A stretch of 64,000 nt of DNA, from positions 81,589-145,588 of the forward strand of contig CAJTSR010000003.1 of assembly GCA_910579035.1 (NCBI GenBank). The letters run 5' to 3'. The translations under genes were made by a program, and so were the position numbers. Below are positions 8,236 through 17,600 of this stretch, one piece after another. This DNA comes from an uncultured Muribaculaceae bacterium. GTDB taxonomy: Bacteria; Bacteroidota; Bacteroidia; Bacteroidales; Muribaculaceae. Every line of letters begins with the position of its first letter. The stretch's first letter is position 1. Below the pieces are notes generated by a model. The model was not told the origin of the DNA and searched no databases. It saw nothing but the letters and a program-made list of their open reading frames with translations.

Positions 8236-9527
8236 GAACGCTGTTACTTTCCTTGTTTGCGTGGCTCGCATTGGCAGGAGCCGCTCAGCACGCCCCGTAT
8301 AACTATGTGGCAGAGGCTCCCGGCATCGTGTCGACGGAGAACGGACAGCCACACGAAGGCTTTCTCTGGATAGCACCCGGCACTGAGCGTGTCGAAGCCC
8401 TGATGTTCGCCTTTCAGAATATGAATGAGGAAACGCTCTTCTCGATGCCGGCATTCCGCGAGCGTATGGGCGCGGCCGGTGTGGCCTTGCTTTGGATAGC
8501 TCCGGGCTTCGGACAGGAGTGGGACGTCAATCAGGGTGTGCAGGACGCTTTCGACGGTCTTTTGCGCAATATCGCCGAAACAAGCGGCCACGCCGAGCTT
8601 ACCGAAGTGCCACTGATTCCTTTCGGGCATTCGGCGCAGGCAACTATGCCGTGGAATTTCGCCGCGTGGAATCCCTCGCGCACGCTGTGCCTCATATCCT
8701 ACCACGGCGATGCTCCGCGCACCAATCTGTGCGGCTACGGACGCTCTAACGTGGAGTGGGGGCGCACACGCAATATCGACGGCATACCCGGCCTTATGGT
8801 TATGGGCGAGTACGAGTGGTGGGAAGCTCGGCTGCGTCCGGCTCTCGCGTTCCGTATGATGTATCCAGGTTCCTGCATATCGTTTTTAGGAGATGCGGGG
8901 CGCGGGCACTTCGATGTTTCGGACCGTACAGCCGATTATATAGCCTTGTTTGTTGAAAAAGCGATGGCTTCGCGTGGCAAGGAGCTTCGCAGGCTCGATC
9001 CTGCCGACGGCTGGCTTGCGCAGACTTGGAGCCCGGGGCAGCGCTACAGCTCGCGCTGCAAGCCGGCACCGGCTGCTGAGTACGACGGTTGCCGCCACGA
9101 GGCGTTCTGGTATATCGACGGCGAGATGGCGCGCATGGCCGAACAGCGCTATGCCGAAACCGACGGCAAGTCGCCCCGCTACCTCGCTTTTGAGTACAAT
9201 GGCACGCCGGTGACATTTAACGCCAAGGGACATTGCAAGAACGTTGTCGAGGTGACGCCCGATGCCGATGACTGCTTTACCGTCGGCGTGTTCGAGTGCG
9301 ACAGTACCCGCAGCATTCGGCTTGGGCAGGCAAAGGGGGCGGAGATACGCTATGTCTGCGGTCCGGCGGTGGCTCTGGGTAACGGTGTTTTTCGGGTTGA
9401 CCGCAGCCATCCGACATGGCGCAACCCGAGGCGCCTCGGCAGCATCACCCTTGTAGCCGAATGGCCCGGCGACGATACCCACAAGGAAACGGTTCAGGAA
9501 ATAGAAGTGCGCTTAGAGGGTATTTAA
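8232..9527 (+). CDS. secreted alpha/beta-hydrolase-fold esterase-like protein
   Basis: 431 aa with a signal peptide (about 1-18). An alpha/beta hydrolase core is suggested by the nucleophile elbow FGHSAQA (Ser134; GHSA departs from the strict GxSxG) and by GRGHFDVSD with His226 as the likely catalytic base. Residues 300-431 form an added beta-sandwich region with no recognisable motif. Given its place between a lyase-like and a GH30 gene, a role in removing ester groups from the target glycan is likely but inferred. The start codon overlaps the preceding stop (ATGA). Confidence 0.65.
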   Translation: MRTLLLSLFAWLALAGAAQHAPYNYVAEAPGIVSTENGQPHEGFLWIAPGTERVEALMFAFQNMNEETLFSMPAFRERMGAAGVALLWIAPGFGQEWDVNQGVQDAFDGLLRNIAETSGHAELTEVPLIPFGHSAQATMPWNFAAWNPSRTLCLISYHGDAPRTNLCGYGRSNVEWGRTRNIDGIPGLMVMGEYEWWEARLRPALAFRMMYPGSCISFLGDAGRGHFDVSDRTADYIALFVEKAMASRGKELRRLDPADGWLAQTWSPGQRYSSRCKPAPAAEYDGCRHEAFWYIDGEMARMAEQRYAETDGKSPRYLAFEYNGTPVTFNAKGHCKNVVEVTPDADDCFTVGVFECDSTRSIRLGQAKGAEIRYVCGPAVALGNGVFRVDRSHPTWRNPRRLGSITLVAEWPGDDTHKETVQEIEVRLEGI

Positions 9528-9536
9528 TAATGTCTG

Positions 9537-9791
9537 TTAAAATAGTTTTGGCATGTAATAGCATGCTAACACTATGATGGCCAATGCGGCTATGGCGCAT
9601 AGACCTGCGAGCTTTTTGCAATCGGAGATATAGGCAATTATGGTAAGCGCGACAAACATCGCCAATACAAAGAAAAGGCCTAATATGTATCCGATATTAT
9701 TGCCGATTGACAGGCATATGGCTCCTATGATAGTCCCTGATATAGAAACCATTCTGAATATGTTGGCGTAATTGCCTTCCGGTCGTTTCAT
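9537..9791 (-). CDS. small integral membrane protein, unknown
   Basis: 84 aa from MKRPEGN at 9791; an upstream ATG at 9833 would add 14 polar residues. Three hydrophobic segments (about 14-32, 36-53, 62-80 of the short form) suggest three membrane helices, with a short cytoplasmic N-terminus. It is encoded against the flanking enzyme genes and ends 9 bp from the stop of the esterase-like gene. No family is recognised and no promoter consensus is evident upstream. It could be a minor membrane protein unrelated to the locus. Confidence 0.55.
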   Translation of the reverse strand: MKRPEGNYANIFRMVSISGTIIGAICLSIGNNIGYILGLFFVLAMFVALTIIAYISDCKKLAGLCAIAALAIIVLACYYMPKLF

Positions 9792-9947
9792 AATTATTAG
9801 CACGCTCCTTGTCGTTTCTGCTGATATACACATCTTTCAGATATGTAACTGTCAGTTTGTTGATAATGTTCGCAGAATAGCGTGTGTTTGCTATTGGGCG
9901 GGAGCCTGCTGTTGAGTGCAAGAGTGCGTGTTTTCGTATCTTGGGAT

Positions 9948-11423
9948 ATGAAACATGCACTTTCTCTTATCCTTGTGTCTGCGGCTTTGGGTGCCGCGGC
10001 CCGGTCGTTTACCTCGGTAACAACTACGGAGTCTGCCGTATGGAAGCCGGGAGCCGTAGTAAGTTTGTCGAACAAAGCCAAAGGGACGGTAGTAGAAACG
10101 CTTGCCGACAGCCTTGAATTTGGCCGTTGGGGCACCTGCTTCAACGAGCGAGGCTACGATGCCATCTCGATGCTGCCCGACAGCGCGCAGGCGTCTGTGA
10201 TGCGGCGCGTGTTTGCCCCGGACGGTGAACTGCGCATAAACATGGGTCGCATACCTATGAATGCCAACGACTATGCCCGCGACTGGTACAGCTGCGACGA
10301 GGTGGCCGGTGATTTTGCGCTCGAACATTTCAACATCGACCGTGACCGCGAGGCCATTATCCCCTTTATAAAGAGAGCGCAGGCCTTATGCCCCGGTATG
10401 ACGTTCTGGGCGTCGCCGTGGTGCCCGCCGTCGTGGATGAAGATAAATGCCGACTATCCAGTGCGCAGCGACCGTACCAACACTATGGATCCGCGCAAGG
10501 ACGCCTTGCTGTTTGCCGGCACGCCGGACGGCAACCGCGACGACTATAAGGCGCCAAAAGGTATTTTCCCGCCGAGATTGTCCGAAACCGACTATTTCAT
10601 AATGGATTCTCGTTATCTTCAGGCATATGCCGATTATTTCGGACGCTTCATCGATGCCTATGCCGCGGAGCAGATACCGATAGATATGGTGATGTACCAG
10701 AACGAGGCGTGGAGTTACACGCCATATCCCGGCTGCGCGTGGACTCCCGAGGGCATAGTTCGGTTCAATGCCGAATATCTTGTGCCAACTCTCGCCCGCA
10801 CCCACCCCGGGGTGGAGGTGTATTTCGGCACTATCAACACCAATCGTTTCGATGTGATAGACAAGGTGCTGTCCGACAGCCTTATGTCGGCCTCGGTCAA
10901 GGGCGTCGGCCTTCAATGGGAAGGCGGCCAGATACTGTCGCGCCTGCGCGACAAATATCCTCATCTGCGTTATGTGCAGACCGAGGGCGAATGCGGCTGG
11001 GGGTCTTTCGACTGGAACGCCGCCGAGCATACATTTGAAAGGATAAACCATTACCTCGGAAACGGCGCGCAGGATTATACTTTTTGGAATTTCATTCTTG
11101 CAGATGACGGCGAGAGCGGCTGGGGCTGGAAGCAGAACGCCCTGATACGGGTCGATTCGGCCAAGGGTGCCTGCACGTATACTCCGGAATATTATGCCGT
11201 GCGCCACTATGCCGAATTTATACCTTCGGGCAGCCGTATCGTTGCCCGTTCGGGCGGTGATACCCCGGTGCTTGTCGCGGTAACGCCGTCGGGAACGTAC
11301 GTGGTCGTAGCAGCCAATCTCGGCGACAAAAAAGCCGTGGTTTCTGCCCCGATAGGTTCGAAGTACCTCAACATCAAGCTTAAGCCCCATACTCTCACCA
11401 CCCTTTCCGATGCTGTTGAGTGA
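9948..11423 (+). CDS. GH30-family glycoside hydrolase
   Basis: 491 aa from the ATG at 9948, which opens a signal peptide (MKHALSLILVSAALG). The TIM barrel carries the acid/base Glu253 in MYQNEAW and the nucleophile Glu346 in VQTEGECG, at the strand-4 and strand-7 positions of clan GH-A; FWASPWCPPSWMK is the GH30 strand-3 motif. A beta-sandwich follows from about 420. GH30 enzymes include glucosylceramidases, beta-glucosidases, xylanases and beta-1,6-glucanases; the subfamily cannot be set by eye. The gene stands apart from its neighbours by about 75-160 bp, unlike the tightly packed genes before it. Confidence 0.9.
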   Translation: MKHALSLILVSAALGAAARSFTSVTTTESAVWKPGAVVSLSNKAKGTVVETLADSLEFGRWGTCFNERGYDAISMLPDSAQASVMRRVFAPDGELRINMGRIPMNANDYARDWYSCDEVAGDFALEHFNIDRDREAIIPFIKRAQALCPGMTFWASPWCPPSWMKINADYPVRSDRTNTMDPRKDALLFAGTPDGNRDDYKAPKGIFPPRLSETDYFIMDSRYLQAYADYFGRFIDAYAAEQIPIDMVMYQNEAWSYTPYPGCAWTPEGIVRFNAEYLVPTLARTHPGVEVYFGTINTNRFDVIDKVLSDSLMSASVKGVGLQWEGGQILSRLRDKYPHLRYVQTEGECGWGSFDWNAAEHTFERINHYLGNGAQDYTFWNFILADDGESGWGWKQNALIRVDSAKGACTYTPEYYAVRHYAEFIPSGSRIVARSGGDTPVLVAVTPSGTYVVVAANLGDKKAVVSAPIGSKYLNIKLKPHTLTTLSDAVE

Positions 11424-11499
11424 AAGAGCCGCGTTGTGCGTATTTTCAGATAGTGAAGTCAATATGACTACCCGCTTAGAAAGAGAATAATCCGTTTTT

Positions 11500-13359
11500 A
11501 TGAAGAATACCGTTTCCCTGATTGTAGCTATGGCTCTGGCGCTTCCCGCCGGGGCGCAGCATCTCAACCTTAAATCGCCCGACGGGCGCAACACGATAGA
11601 ATTTGCAAAAGACGGGCGCCAGCTTACCTATTCGGTGGCTGTCGACGGCGAGCAGGTGGTGCTGCCGTCGCGTGCAGGACTCGACTTGGATAACTGGGTC
11701 TGGGAAATGGCTCTCGGCAAGCGCGACCTCGAGCAGCCTCAGTGCTGGATGGACATGCTCACTGTCGACAGTGTGAGCTATGCCGACCCTGTGCGCTCCG
11801 CATGGACGCCGCTGTACGGCGAGCGTTCGCTGGTAAAGGATAACTACAACAGCGCCACCCTCCACATGAGCCGCAAGGACAAGAGCGACTACCGCCTCGA
11901 TGTGGAAGTGCGCGCATACGACGAGGGGCTTGCCTTCCGTTATTTCTTCCCCGAGCACCCGGCCGCAATCTTCCACAAGGTTGTTGCCGACCTTACAGAC
12001 TATACGTTCCCTGAAGGGACTATGGCATGGAGCGAGAAGTGGGCGCAGTCGACATTCGATTATTCGCCGGTCGACTCCATAAAGAGGCCGGTAGAGCGCG
12101 CACTCACGCTTAAGACGCCCTCCGGCAAGTGGGTGGCCCTTCTTGATGCCGACGTCGACGACTGGTGCCTTACCAAGCTGCGCGCGCGCGACGGCAAGCC
12201 CGGCACTCTCGAATCGGTGATGTACTCGCCTGTCGACATCGTTACCTACTATGCCACTCCGTGGAAGGTGATAATGACAGCCGACACTCCCGGCCGCCTG
12301 ATAGAGAACAACGACATAGTGCTCAATCTCAATCCGCATAGCGAAGGCGATTTCTCGTGGGTGAAGCCCGGCAAGATTATGCGTTCGCCCATATCTACTG
12401 AAATGGGATTGAAAACCATCGACTTCTGTGCCGAGCACAACATACCCTATATGCTCTACGACTGGCAGTGGTACATGCCTTGCGCCAGCCACGACGGCGA
12501 TGCCACAAAGGTGGTGGAGTCGCTCGATATGAAGCGTGTGCTCGACCACGCAAAGGAAAAAGGAGTCGGGGTATGGCTGTATGTCAACCAACATGCCCTT
12601 ATGAAGCAGATGGACGATGTGTTCGCCCAGCTCAAAGACTGGGGCGTGGCAGGTATGAAATCGGGCTTCGTGCAGTACGCGAGTCACCGTTGGGCCACTT
12701 GGCTGCACGATATGGTGCGCAAGGCATCGGAGTACGGCATTATGATGAATATACACGACGAATACCGTCCGTCGGGCTTCTCGCGCACCTATCCCAACCT
12801 GCTCACGCAGGAAGGAATCTGCGGCAACGAGGAATTTCCCGATGCCACCCACAATACAATTCTGCCGTTTACCCGCATGCTGAACGGCGCGGCTGATTAC
12901 ACCATTTGCTACTACGACAAGCGACTTAAGAACACCCACGCGCATCAGCTTGCTGCCTCGCTCGTGTTCTACAGCCCTCTGCAGACTATCTACTGGTACG
13001 ATAATCCCACAATGTATGGCGGCGAGCCTGAAATAAAGTGGTTTGAGGACCTCGAAACAGTGTTTGACGACACCAAGGTGCTGTCCGGCTATCCCGGCGA
13101 GAGCATCGCCGTGGCGCGTCGCAAGGGCTCGGACTGGTGGGTGGCCGCGCTCGCTAACAACGAAGGTGGCCGGCAGGAAATCAAGCTCGACTTCCTCGAG
13201 CCCGGTGCCAAATATGTGGCAGAGATATACACCGACGATGAAAAGGCCGGCACACGCACGCAGGTGGCCATCAGCACCAAGAAGGTGAAGAGTTCCGACA
13301 CGCTTCGTTTCGATCTCAAACCCCGTGGCGGCGTGGCGTTAAAAATAACCCGCATTTGA
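11500..13359 (+). CDS. GH97-family glycoside hydrolase
   Basis: 619 aa with a signal peptide (1-19). It has the three GH97 parts: an N-terminal beta-sandwich (20-270) beginning LKSPDGRNTIEF, a TIM barrel (275-540) with YDWQWYMP, GVGVWLYVNQ, NIHDEYRP (Glu421) and TQEGICGNE (Glu438, Glu444), and a C-terminal beta domain. Where retaining GH97 alpha-galactosidases carry an Asp nucleophile after strand 4 (K-x-D-F), this protein reads KSGF with Gly389. That points to the inverting SusB-like mechanism or a divergent subgroup. Family members act on alpha-glucosides or alpha-galactosides in the periplasm. Confidence 0.9.
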   Translation: MKNTVSLIVAMALALPAGAQHLNLKSPDGRNTIEFAKDGRQLTYSVAVDGEQVVLPSRAGLDLDNWVWEMALGKRDLEQPQCWMDMLTVDSVSYADPVRSAWTPLYGERSLVKDNYNSATLHMSRKDKSDYRLDVEVRAYDEGLAFRYFFPEHPAAIFHKVVADLTDYTFPEGTMAWSEKWAQSTFDYSPVDSIKRPVERALTLKTPSGKWVALLDADVDDWCLTKLRARDGKPGTLESVMYSPVDIVTYYATPWKVIMTADTPGRLIENNDIVLNLNPHSEGDFSWVKPGKIMRSPISTEMGLKTIDFCAEHNIPYMLYDWQWYMPCASHDGDATKVVESLDMKRVLDHAKEKGVGVWLYVNQHALMKQMDDVFAQLKDWGVAGMKSGFVQYASHRWATWLHDMVRKASEYGIMMNIHDEYRPSGFSRTYPNLLTQEGICGNEEFPDATHNTILPFTRMLNGAADYTICYYDKRLKNTHAHQLAASLVFYSPLQTIYWYDNPTMYGGEPEIKWFEDLETVFDDTKVLSGYPGESIAVARRKGSDWWVAALANNEGGRQEIKLDFLEPGAKYVAEIYTDDEKAGTRTQVAISTKKVKSSDTLRFDLKPRGGVALKITRI

Positions 13360-13412
13360 GTGTGATGCCGTTCTGCATCGTATTATATGCGTAACTAAGG
13401 TACAAACAAGGT

Positions 13413-13442
13413 AAAAAAGACTGTGTTAGGACGCAGTTTTTT
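13413..13442 (+). other. A/T-arm inverted repeat in intergenic gap
   Basis: An A6-G-ACTG arm pairs with a CAGT-T6 arm over a 10-nt loop, between the GH97 and GH43 genes. It could be a weak intrinsic terminator or an attenuator; the stem has only four mixed pairs plus A-T pairs and a bulged G. The rest of this 110-bp gap shows nothing else clear. Confidence 0.35.
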
Positions 13443-13470
13443 AAGGTTGGATAATGATTTATTAAGGTTA

Positions 13471-15105
13471 ATGGACAAATTGAAATTCCTGATGATAATG
13501 ATTTGCATCTCGTTCGCTGCGACAGCGGGCGGGAAGCAAATCTTGTCTAACCCGGCGAATGCCGGTGGCGACATCTATGTTAACCCCATTATCCATGCCG
13601 ATTACTCCGATCCCGATCCTGTTGCCGCTCCCGACGGCAAGACTTTCTATATGACCGCGTCGAGCTTCCAGTGTACCCCGGGCCTGCCGATTCTGAAATC
13701 GACCGACCTCGTTAACTGGACTCTCGTCAACCACGCCATCAAAGACGTTCCTCCGGCAGAGTTCTACAGTGCCGCGCCCCGCCACGGCAAGGGAGTGTGG
13801 GCGCCCTGCATTCGCTATCACGGCGGCGAGTACTACATCTACTGGGGCGACCCTGACTTCGGTATCTACATGGTGAAGGCTTCCGACCCCGAGGGGCAGT
13901 GGAGCGAGCCTGTGCTTGTCAAGGCCGGAAAAGGACTTATCGACCCCACGCCTTTGTGGGACGAGGACGGCAAGGCATATCTTGCCAATGCCTGGGCGGC
14001 TTCGCGTGCCGGTTTCAACAGCATAGTCACTATAAGCGAGATGAGTGCCGACGGCACCCGCGTGCTTGGCTCGCCGGTTATAGTTTTCGACGGCAACGAC
14101 GGCATCAACCACACCATCGAAGGACCGAAATTGTACCGTCGTGGAGAGTACTATTATATTCTCGCCCCTGCAGGAGGCGTGGTCGATGGCTGGCAGCTTG
14201 CCCTGCGCTCGAAAAACATATACGGGCCTTACGAGAAAAAAATAGTTATGGCGCAAGGCTCCGCGCCATTCAACGGCCCTCACCAAGGAGGCTGGGTAAC
14301 TACTGCCGCAGGCGAGGACTGGTTTATAAACTTTCAGGACAAGGCCGCCTATGGCCGAGTGCTCCATCTCAATCCTCTCCGTTGGGTCGACGGCTGGCCG
14401 GTGATAGGCGAGGACGCCGACGGCGACGGCTGCGGCCAGCCCGTGGTGAAGCATCGCAAGCCTGCCGGATTGCAGCCCTCCGAGGGCGGTGTGCGAGGCA
14501 GCGAGCTCTTCCAGTGGCACGCCAATTACAACGATTTCTTCGGATTCCCGGCACCCGGTGCCATGATGCGCCTCTACGGCCACAAACTGTCTGAAAACTT
14601 TGTCAATCTTTGGGAAGTGCCCAATCTGTGGTTGCAGAAATTCCCCGCCGAGGAATTTACGGCAACAGCCAAGGTGCAGGTGTCGGCCAAGTCGGTGTCG
14701 GAAGGCGTGTCTTCCGGTATCATAGTGATGGGATGGGACTACTGCCGCCTCGGCCTTGCCAAAGAAGGCGATGATTTCGTGCTTCAGATGGCGCGTTGCA
14801 CCGACGCTGAGCAGGGTTCGCCCGAATCTGTTGCCGAAATCGCCCGGATAGAGCCGTCGCGCGTGTACGGCGCAGGGCTTTACCCCAATATGGAGCGTGA
14901 TTTGTGGCTCCGTGTCAAAGTAGGACGCGACGGTATGTGCCGCTTCTACTACAGCCTTGACGGAAAACGCTATGCCGCAGCCGGAGAGCCTTTCAAGGCC
15001 CGTGCCGGAAAGTGGATTGGCGCCAAGATAGGATTTTACAGCATTACACCTTTCACTACCGCCGACCGCGGGTGGATGGATATTATAGATTTCGATATAA
15101 AATAG
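13471..15105 (+). CDS. GH43-family beta-xylosidase/alpha-L-arabinofuranosidase-like enzyme
   Basis: 544 aa from the ATG at 13471, which begins a signal peptide; the upstream ATG at 13423 adds 16 non-conserved residues. A five-bladed propeller spans about 28-330, with catalytic base Asp47 (YSDPDP), the pKa-modulating Asp158 (IDPTPLW) and acid Glu217 (TIEGPK), the GH43 triad. Residues about 350-544 form a concanavalin-like beta-sandwich common in the GH43_12 and related subfamilies. Substrate is probably an arabino- or xylo-containing side chain. The GH88 gene follows after 2 nt. Confidence 0.9.
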   Translation: MDKLKFLMIMICISFAATAGGKQILSNPANAGGDIYVNPIIHADYSDPDPVAAPDGKTFYMTASSFQCTPGLPILKSTDLVNWTLVNHAIKDVPPAEFYSAAPRHGKGVWAPCIRYHGGEYYIYWGDPDFGIYMVKASDPEGQWSEPVLVKAGKGLIDPTPLWDEDGKAYLANAWAASRAGFNSIVTISEMSADGTRVLGSPVIVFDGNDGINHTIEGPKLYRRGEYYYILAPAGGVVDGWQLALRSKNIYGPYEKKIVMAQGSAPFNGPHQGGWVTTAAGEDWFINFQDKAAYGRVLHLNPLRWVDGWPVIGEDADGDGCGQPVVKHRKPAGLQPSEGGVRGSELFQWHANYNDFFGFPAPGAMMRLYGHKLSENFVNLWEVPNLWLQKFPAEEFTATAKVQVSAKSVSEGVSSGIIVMGWDYCRLGLAKEGDDFVLQMARCTDAEQGSPESVAEIARIEPSRVYGAGLYPNMERDLWLRVKVGRDGMCRFYYSLDGKRYAAAGEPFKARAGKWIGAKIGFYSITPFTTADRGWMDIIDFDIK

Positions 15106-15107
15106 CC

Positions 15108-16328
15108 ATGCGTCTGACAGCTATTCTTCCATTTTCTATTCTTCTCGCATCATGCGCCTCGACAGCCTCGACAGAGAGCTTCAATGTCGATCAGGCTCTT
15201 GAATACTGCAACACGCAGGTTCACCGCAGCCTTGCCGCGCTTGGTGCTGATTCTACCGACTACACTATGATGCCCCGCAATATCCAGGGCACCGACTCTG
15301 CGTGGGCCTGCCGCAAGGCTTCGCCCGACGAGTGGTGCTCGGGTTTCTGGCCGGGCATATTGTGGTACGACTTCGAGTCGTCCCGCGACGAGATTGTGCG
15401 CGAGGAGGCCGAGCGATATACCGAGGCCCTCGAGTATCTGTCGCAGCGTCCGGCATTCGACCACGACCTCGGATTCCTGATGTTCTGCAGCTACGGCAAT
15501 GCCTACCGTCTTACGGGCTGTCCCAAGTTCCGCGATATAATACTTGCCAGTGCCGACACTCTCGCCACACTTTTCAACCCCAAGGTAGGCACCATTCTTT
15601 CGTGGCCGCGAAATGTGGAAATGCTCGGTGGCCACAACACCATAATGGACAATATGATAAACCTCGAGATGCTTTTCTGGGCATCGAAGAACGGCGGCGA
15701 CAAGCGCCTCTACGACATCGCGCTCAAGCACGCCGAAACCACGATGGAATATCATTTCAGGCCGGACGGCACCTGCTACCATGTGGCGGTATACGACCCT
15801 GAGAGCGGAAAATTCATAAAGGGTATGACCCACCAAGGGTATTCCGACAGCTCTACATGGGCGCGCGGGCAGGCCTGGGCCGTGTACGGCTACACGATGG
15901 TTTTCCGCGAAACGCAGGATCGCCGTTTCCTCGATTTGGCCTGCAAGGTTACCGACGCTTACCTCAAGCGACTCCCCGAGGACTATGTGCCGTACTGGGA
16001 TTTCGACGACCCCGCCATTCCTGACGCGCCGCGCGACGCTTCGGCGGCAGGCGTGGTAGCCTCGGCCCTGCTCGAGCTTCAGGCATATGTCACCCCCGAA
16101 AAACGCGACGAGTACCGCGACGCGGCAGTGAAGATGCTCGCATCGCTCAGCAGCGACGAGTACCGCTCCGGCGACAAGCGCCATTCGTTCCTCGACCATT
16201 CCACCGGGCATAAGCCCGCAGGCTCGGAGATAGATGCCGCCATAGTGTATGCCGACTACTACTATATCGAAGCCCTGCTCAGATTAAAGAAGCTTGAAAC
16301 CAATTCGGCAGTACTTGCCAACTTATAA
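15108..16328 (+). CDS. GH88 unsaturated glucuronyl hydrolase (lipoprotein)
   Basis: 406 aa from the ATG at 15108, placed 2 nt after the GH43 stop. Residues 1-17 are a lipoprotein signal ending in LLASC. The (alpha/alpha)6 barrel shows DEWCSGFWPG (74-83) and IMDNMINLEML with Asp181, the position of the general acid Asp149 of characterised unsaturated glucuronyl hydrolase, and STWARGQAWAVYG further on. It removes the 4,5-unsaturated uronic acid left by lyases, so it pairs functionally with the heparinase II/III-family gene at 878. A perfect 14-bp palindrome follows its stop. Confidence 0.92.
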   Translation: MRLTAILPFSILLASCASTASTESFNVDQALEYCNTQVHRSLAALGADSTDYTMMPRNIQGTDSAWACRKASPDEWCSGFWPGILWYDFESSRDEIVREEAERYTEALEYLSQRPAFDHDLGFLMFCSYGNAYRLTGCPKFRDIILASADTLATLFNPKVGTILSWPRNVEMLGGHNTIMDNMINLEMLFWASKNGGDKRLYDIALKHAETTMEYHFRPDGTCYHVAVYDPESGKFIKGMTHQGYSDSSTWARGQAWAVYGYTMVFRETQDRRFLDLACKVTDAYLKRLPEDYVPYWDFDDPAIPDAPRDASAAGVVASALLELQAYVTPEKRDEYRDAAVKMLASLSSDEYRSGDKRHSFLDHSTGHKPAGSEIDAAIVYADYYYIEALLRLKKLETNSAVLANL

Positions 16329-16340
16329 TCATCGATGATT
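16327..16340. other. 14-bp perfect palindrome after GH88 stop
   Basis: AATCATCGATGATT overlaps the TAA stop of the GH88 gene and precedes the promoter module at 16361. It is too short, and lacks a T-run, to be called a terminator; it could be a regulator site for the promoter just downstream. Confidence 0.35.
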
Positions 16341-16360
16341 CTTAGATACGTTGGCTCGGA

Positions 16361-16393
16361 TTTGTTTTTGCGCTCGACTTATTCGTATCTTTG
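16361..16393 (+). promoter_or_regulatory. promoter of the DUF4861-manA-ROK unit (repeat copy A)
   Basis: -33 TTTG (16361-16364), 21-bp spacer, -7 TATCTTTG (16386-16393), 20 bp upstream of the DUF4861 start. The 35 nt from 16361 to 16395 match 28485-28519 at 33 of 35 positions, so this is a copy of a dispersed promoter module. Confidence 0.8.
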
Positions 16394-16412
16394 CATCATC
16401 ATTTCAGCACGT

Positions 16413-17600
16413 ATGAAAAAAACTCACCTCCTTATAGCACTGGCGCCTCTTATGGGCGCTTGTGCCGTTAATACCGGGCAGGTCGAAGTCACGGTGGAGA
16501 ATCCTGCCACAGCCTCGCCCGAAACAGCTATTGTGGAGCTGCCTGCCTCCGACATTCTCGGACGCCTTGGTAGCGATTGCTTCGTGGTTACCGACTCGGA
16601 AGGCCGCGAGCTATGCTCGCAGCTCACGCACGATTCTTTGATAATTTTCGAGGCTGCAGTGGCTCCCGGAGCGAAGGCTACCTACTACGTGGCGGCGTCG
16701 GACACTATGCCGACGTATGCGCCGGTGGCTGTGGGGCGCCTTTACCCTGAGCGTGCCGACGACCTCGCGTGGGAGAATGACTTGGTAGGATTCCGTGCCT
16801 ACGGCCCTGCCACACAGGCTAAAGGCGAGCGTGCTTTCGGCTACGACATATTTATGAAGCATTATTCGGCAGAGCCTGTGCTCGAACGCCTCTACGAGCC
16901 GGAAACCTCTCCGGCAGTATGGGCCAAGGTGGACTCTCTGAGGGCTATAGACCCCGTGCTTGCCGAAGATTTCATTAAGACGTTCTCTTACCATATCGAC
17001 CACGGGCTGGGTATGGACTGCTACGCCGTGGGACCTACGCTCGGAGCCGGAGTAGCTGTGCCGCTGCTTGAAGGCGACTCGCTGTCCTACTCGTGGTGCT
17101 ACGACAAGGCAGAGGTGCTTGACAACGGCCCGCTGCGCTACACCGTGCAGCTCGATTTCGCTCCGAGAGCCGTGGAAGGCGACAGCGCCGTGGTGGAGCA
17201 TCGCCGTATCAGCCTCGACAAAGGCGCGCAGCTTAACCGCACACTTGTGTGGTACGACGGTCTTGGCTCGGATATCGACATCGTGGCCGGCTTCCCTCTG
17301 CGCGATAATCCCGCCTTTGTGCAGGGCGACAACATTCTTGCCGTCGCTGATCCTACCCAGGGTGACGATAACGGCAAGGCTCTTCTCGGAATAGTATTTC
17401 CGGCAGAGGCCGAAATGGCTCCTGTGATAGACAATCACCGTTTGGTAAAGACCTCCATATCACCCGACGGCGCGCTTGCATACGAGTGGGGCTTCGCGTG
17501 GGATCGCGAAGGCAAGTACCCCGACATACAGGCGTGGGCGGCCTATCTCCGCAGTGTTGACAATGCCAGAAAAAATCCTTTGAAAATATCATATAAATGA
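16413..17600 (+). CDS. DUF4861-family lipoprotein
   Basis: 395 aa from the ATG at 16413, behind the promoter at 16361; the longer reading from 16335 would start upstream of the promoter. A lipoprotein signal ends in LMGAC (Cys about residue 17). The rest is predicted beta-rich with WENDLVGFRAYGP and DHGLGMDCYAVGPTLG, features I associate with DUF4861. The family is often found next to GH88 and pectin- or uronate-degrading genes, and its reaction is not established. It overlaps manA by ATGA at 17597. Confidence 0.72.
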   Translation: MKKTHLLIALAPLMGACAVNTGQVEVTVENPATASPETAIVELPASDILGRLGSDCFVVTDSEGRELCSQLTHDSLIIFEAAVAPGAKATYYVAASDTMPTYAPVAVGRLYPERADDLAWENDLVGFRAYGPATQAKGERAFGYDIFMKHYSAEPVLERLYEPETSPAVWAKVDSLRAIDPVLAEDFIKTFSYHIDHGLGMDCYAVGPTLGAGVAVPLLEGDSLSYSWCYDKAEVLDNGPLRYTVQLDFAPRAVEGDSAVVEHRRISLDKGAQLNRTLVWYDGLGSDIDIVAGFPLRDNPAFVQGDNILAVADPTQGDDNGKALLGIVFPAEAEMAPVIDNHRLVKTSISPDGALAYEWGFAWDREGKYPDIQAWAAYLRSVDNARKNPLKISYK

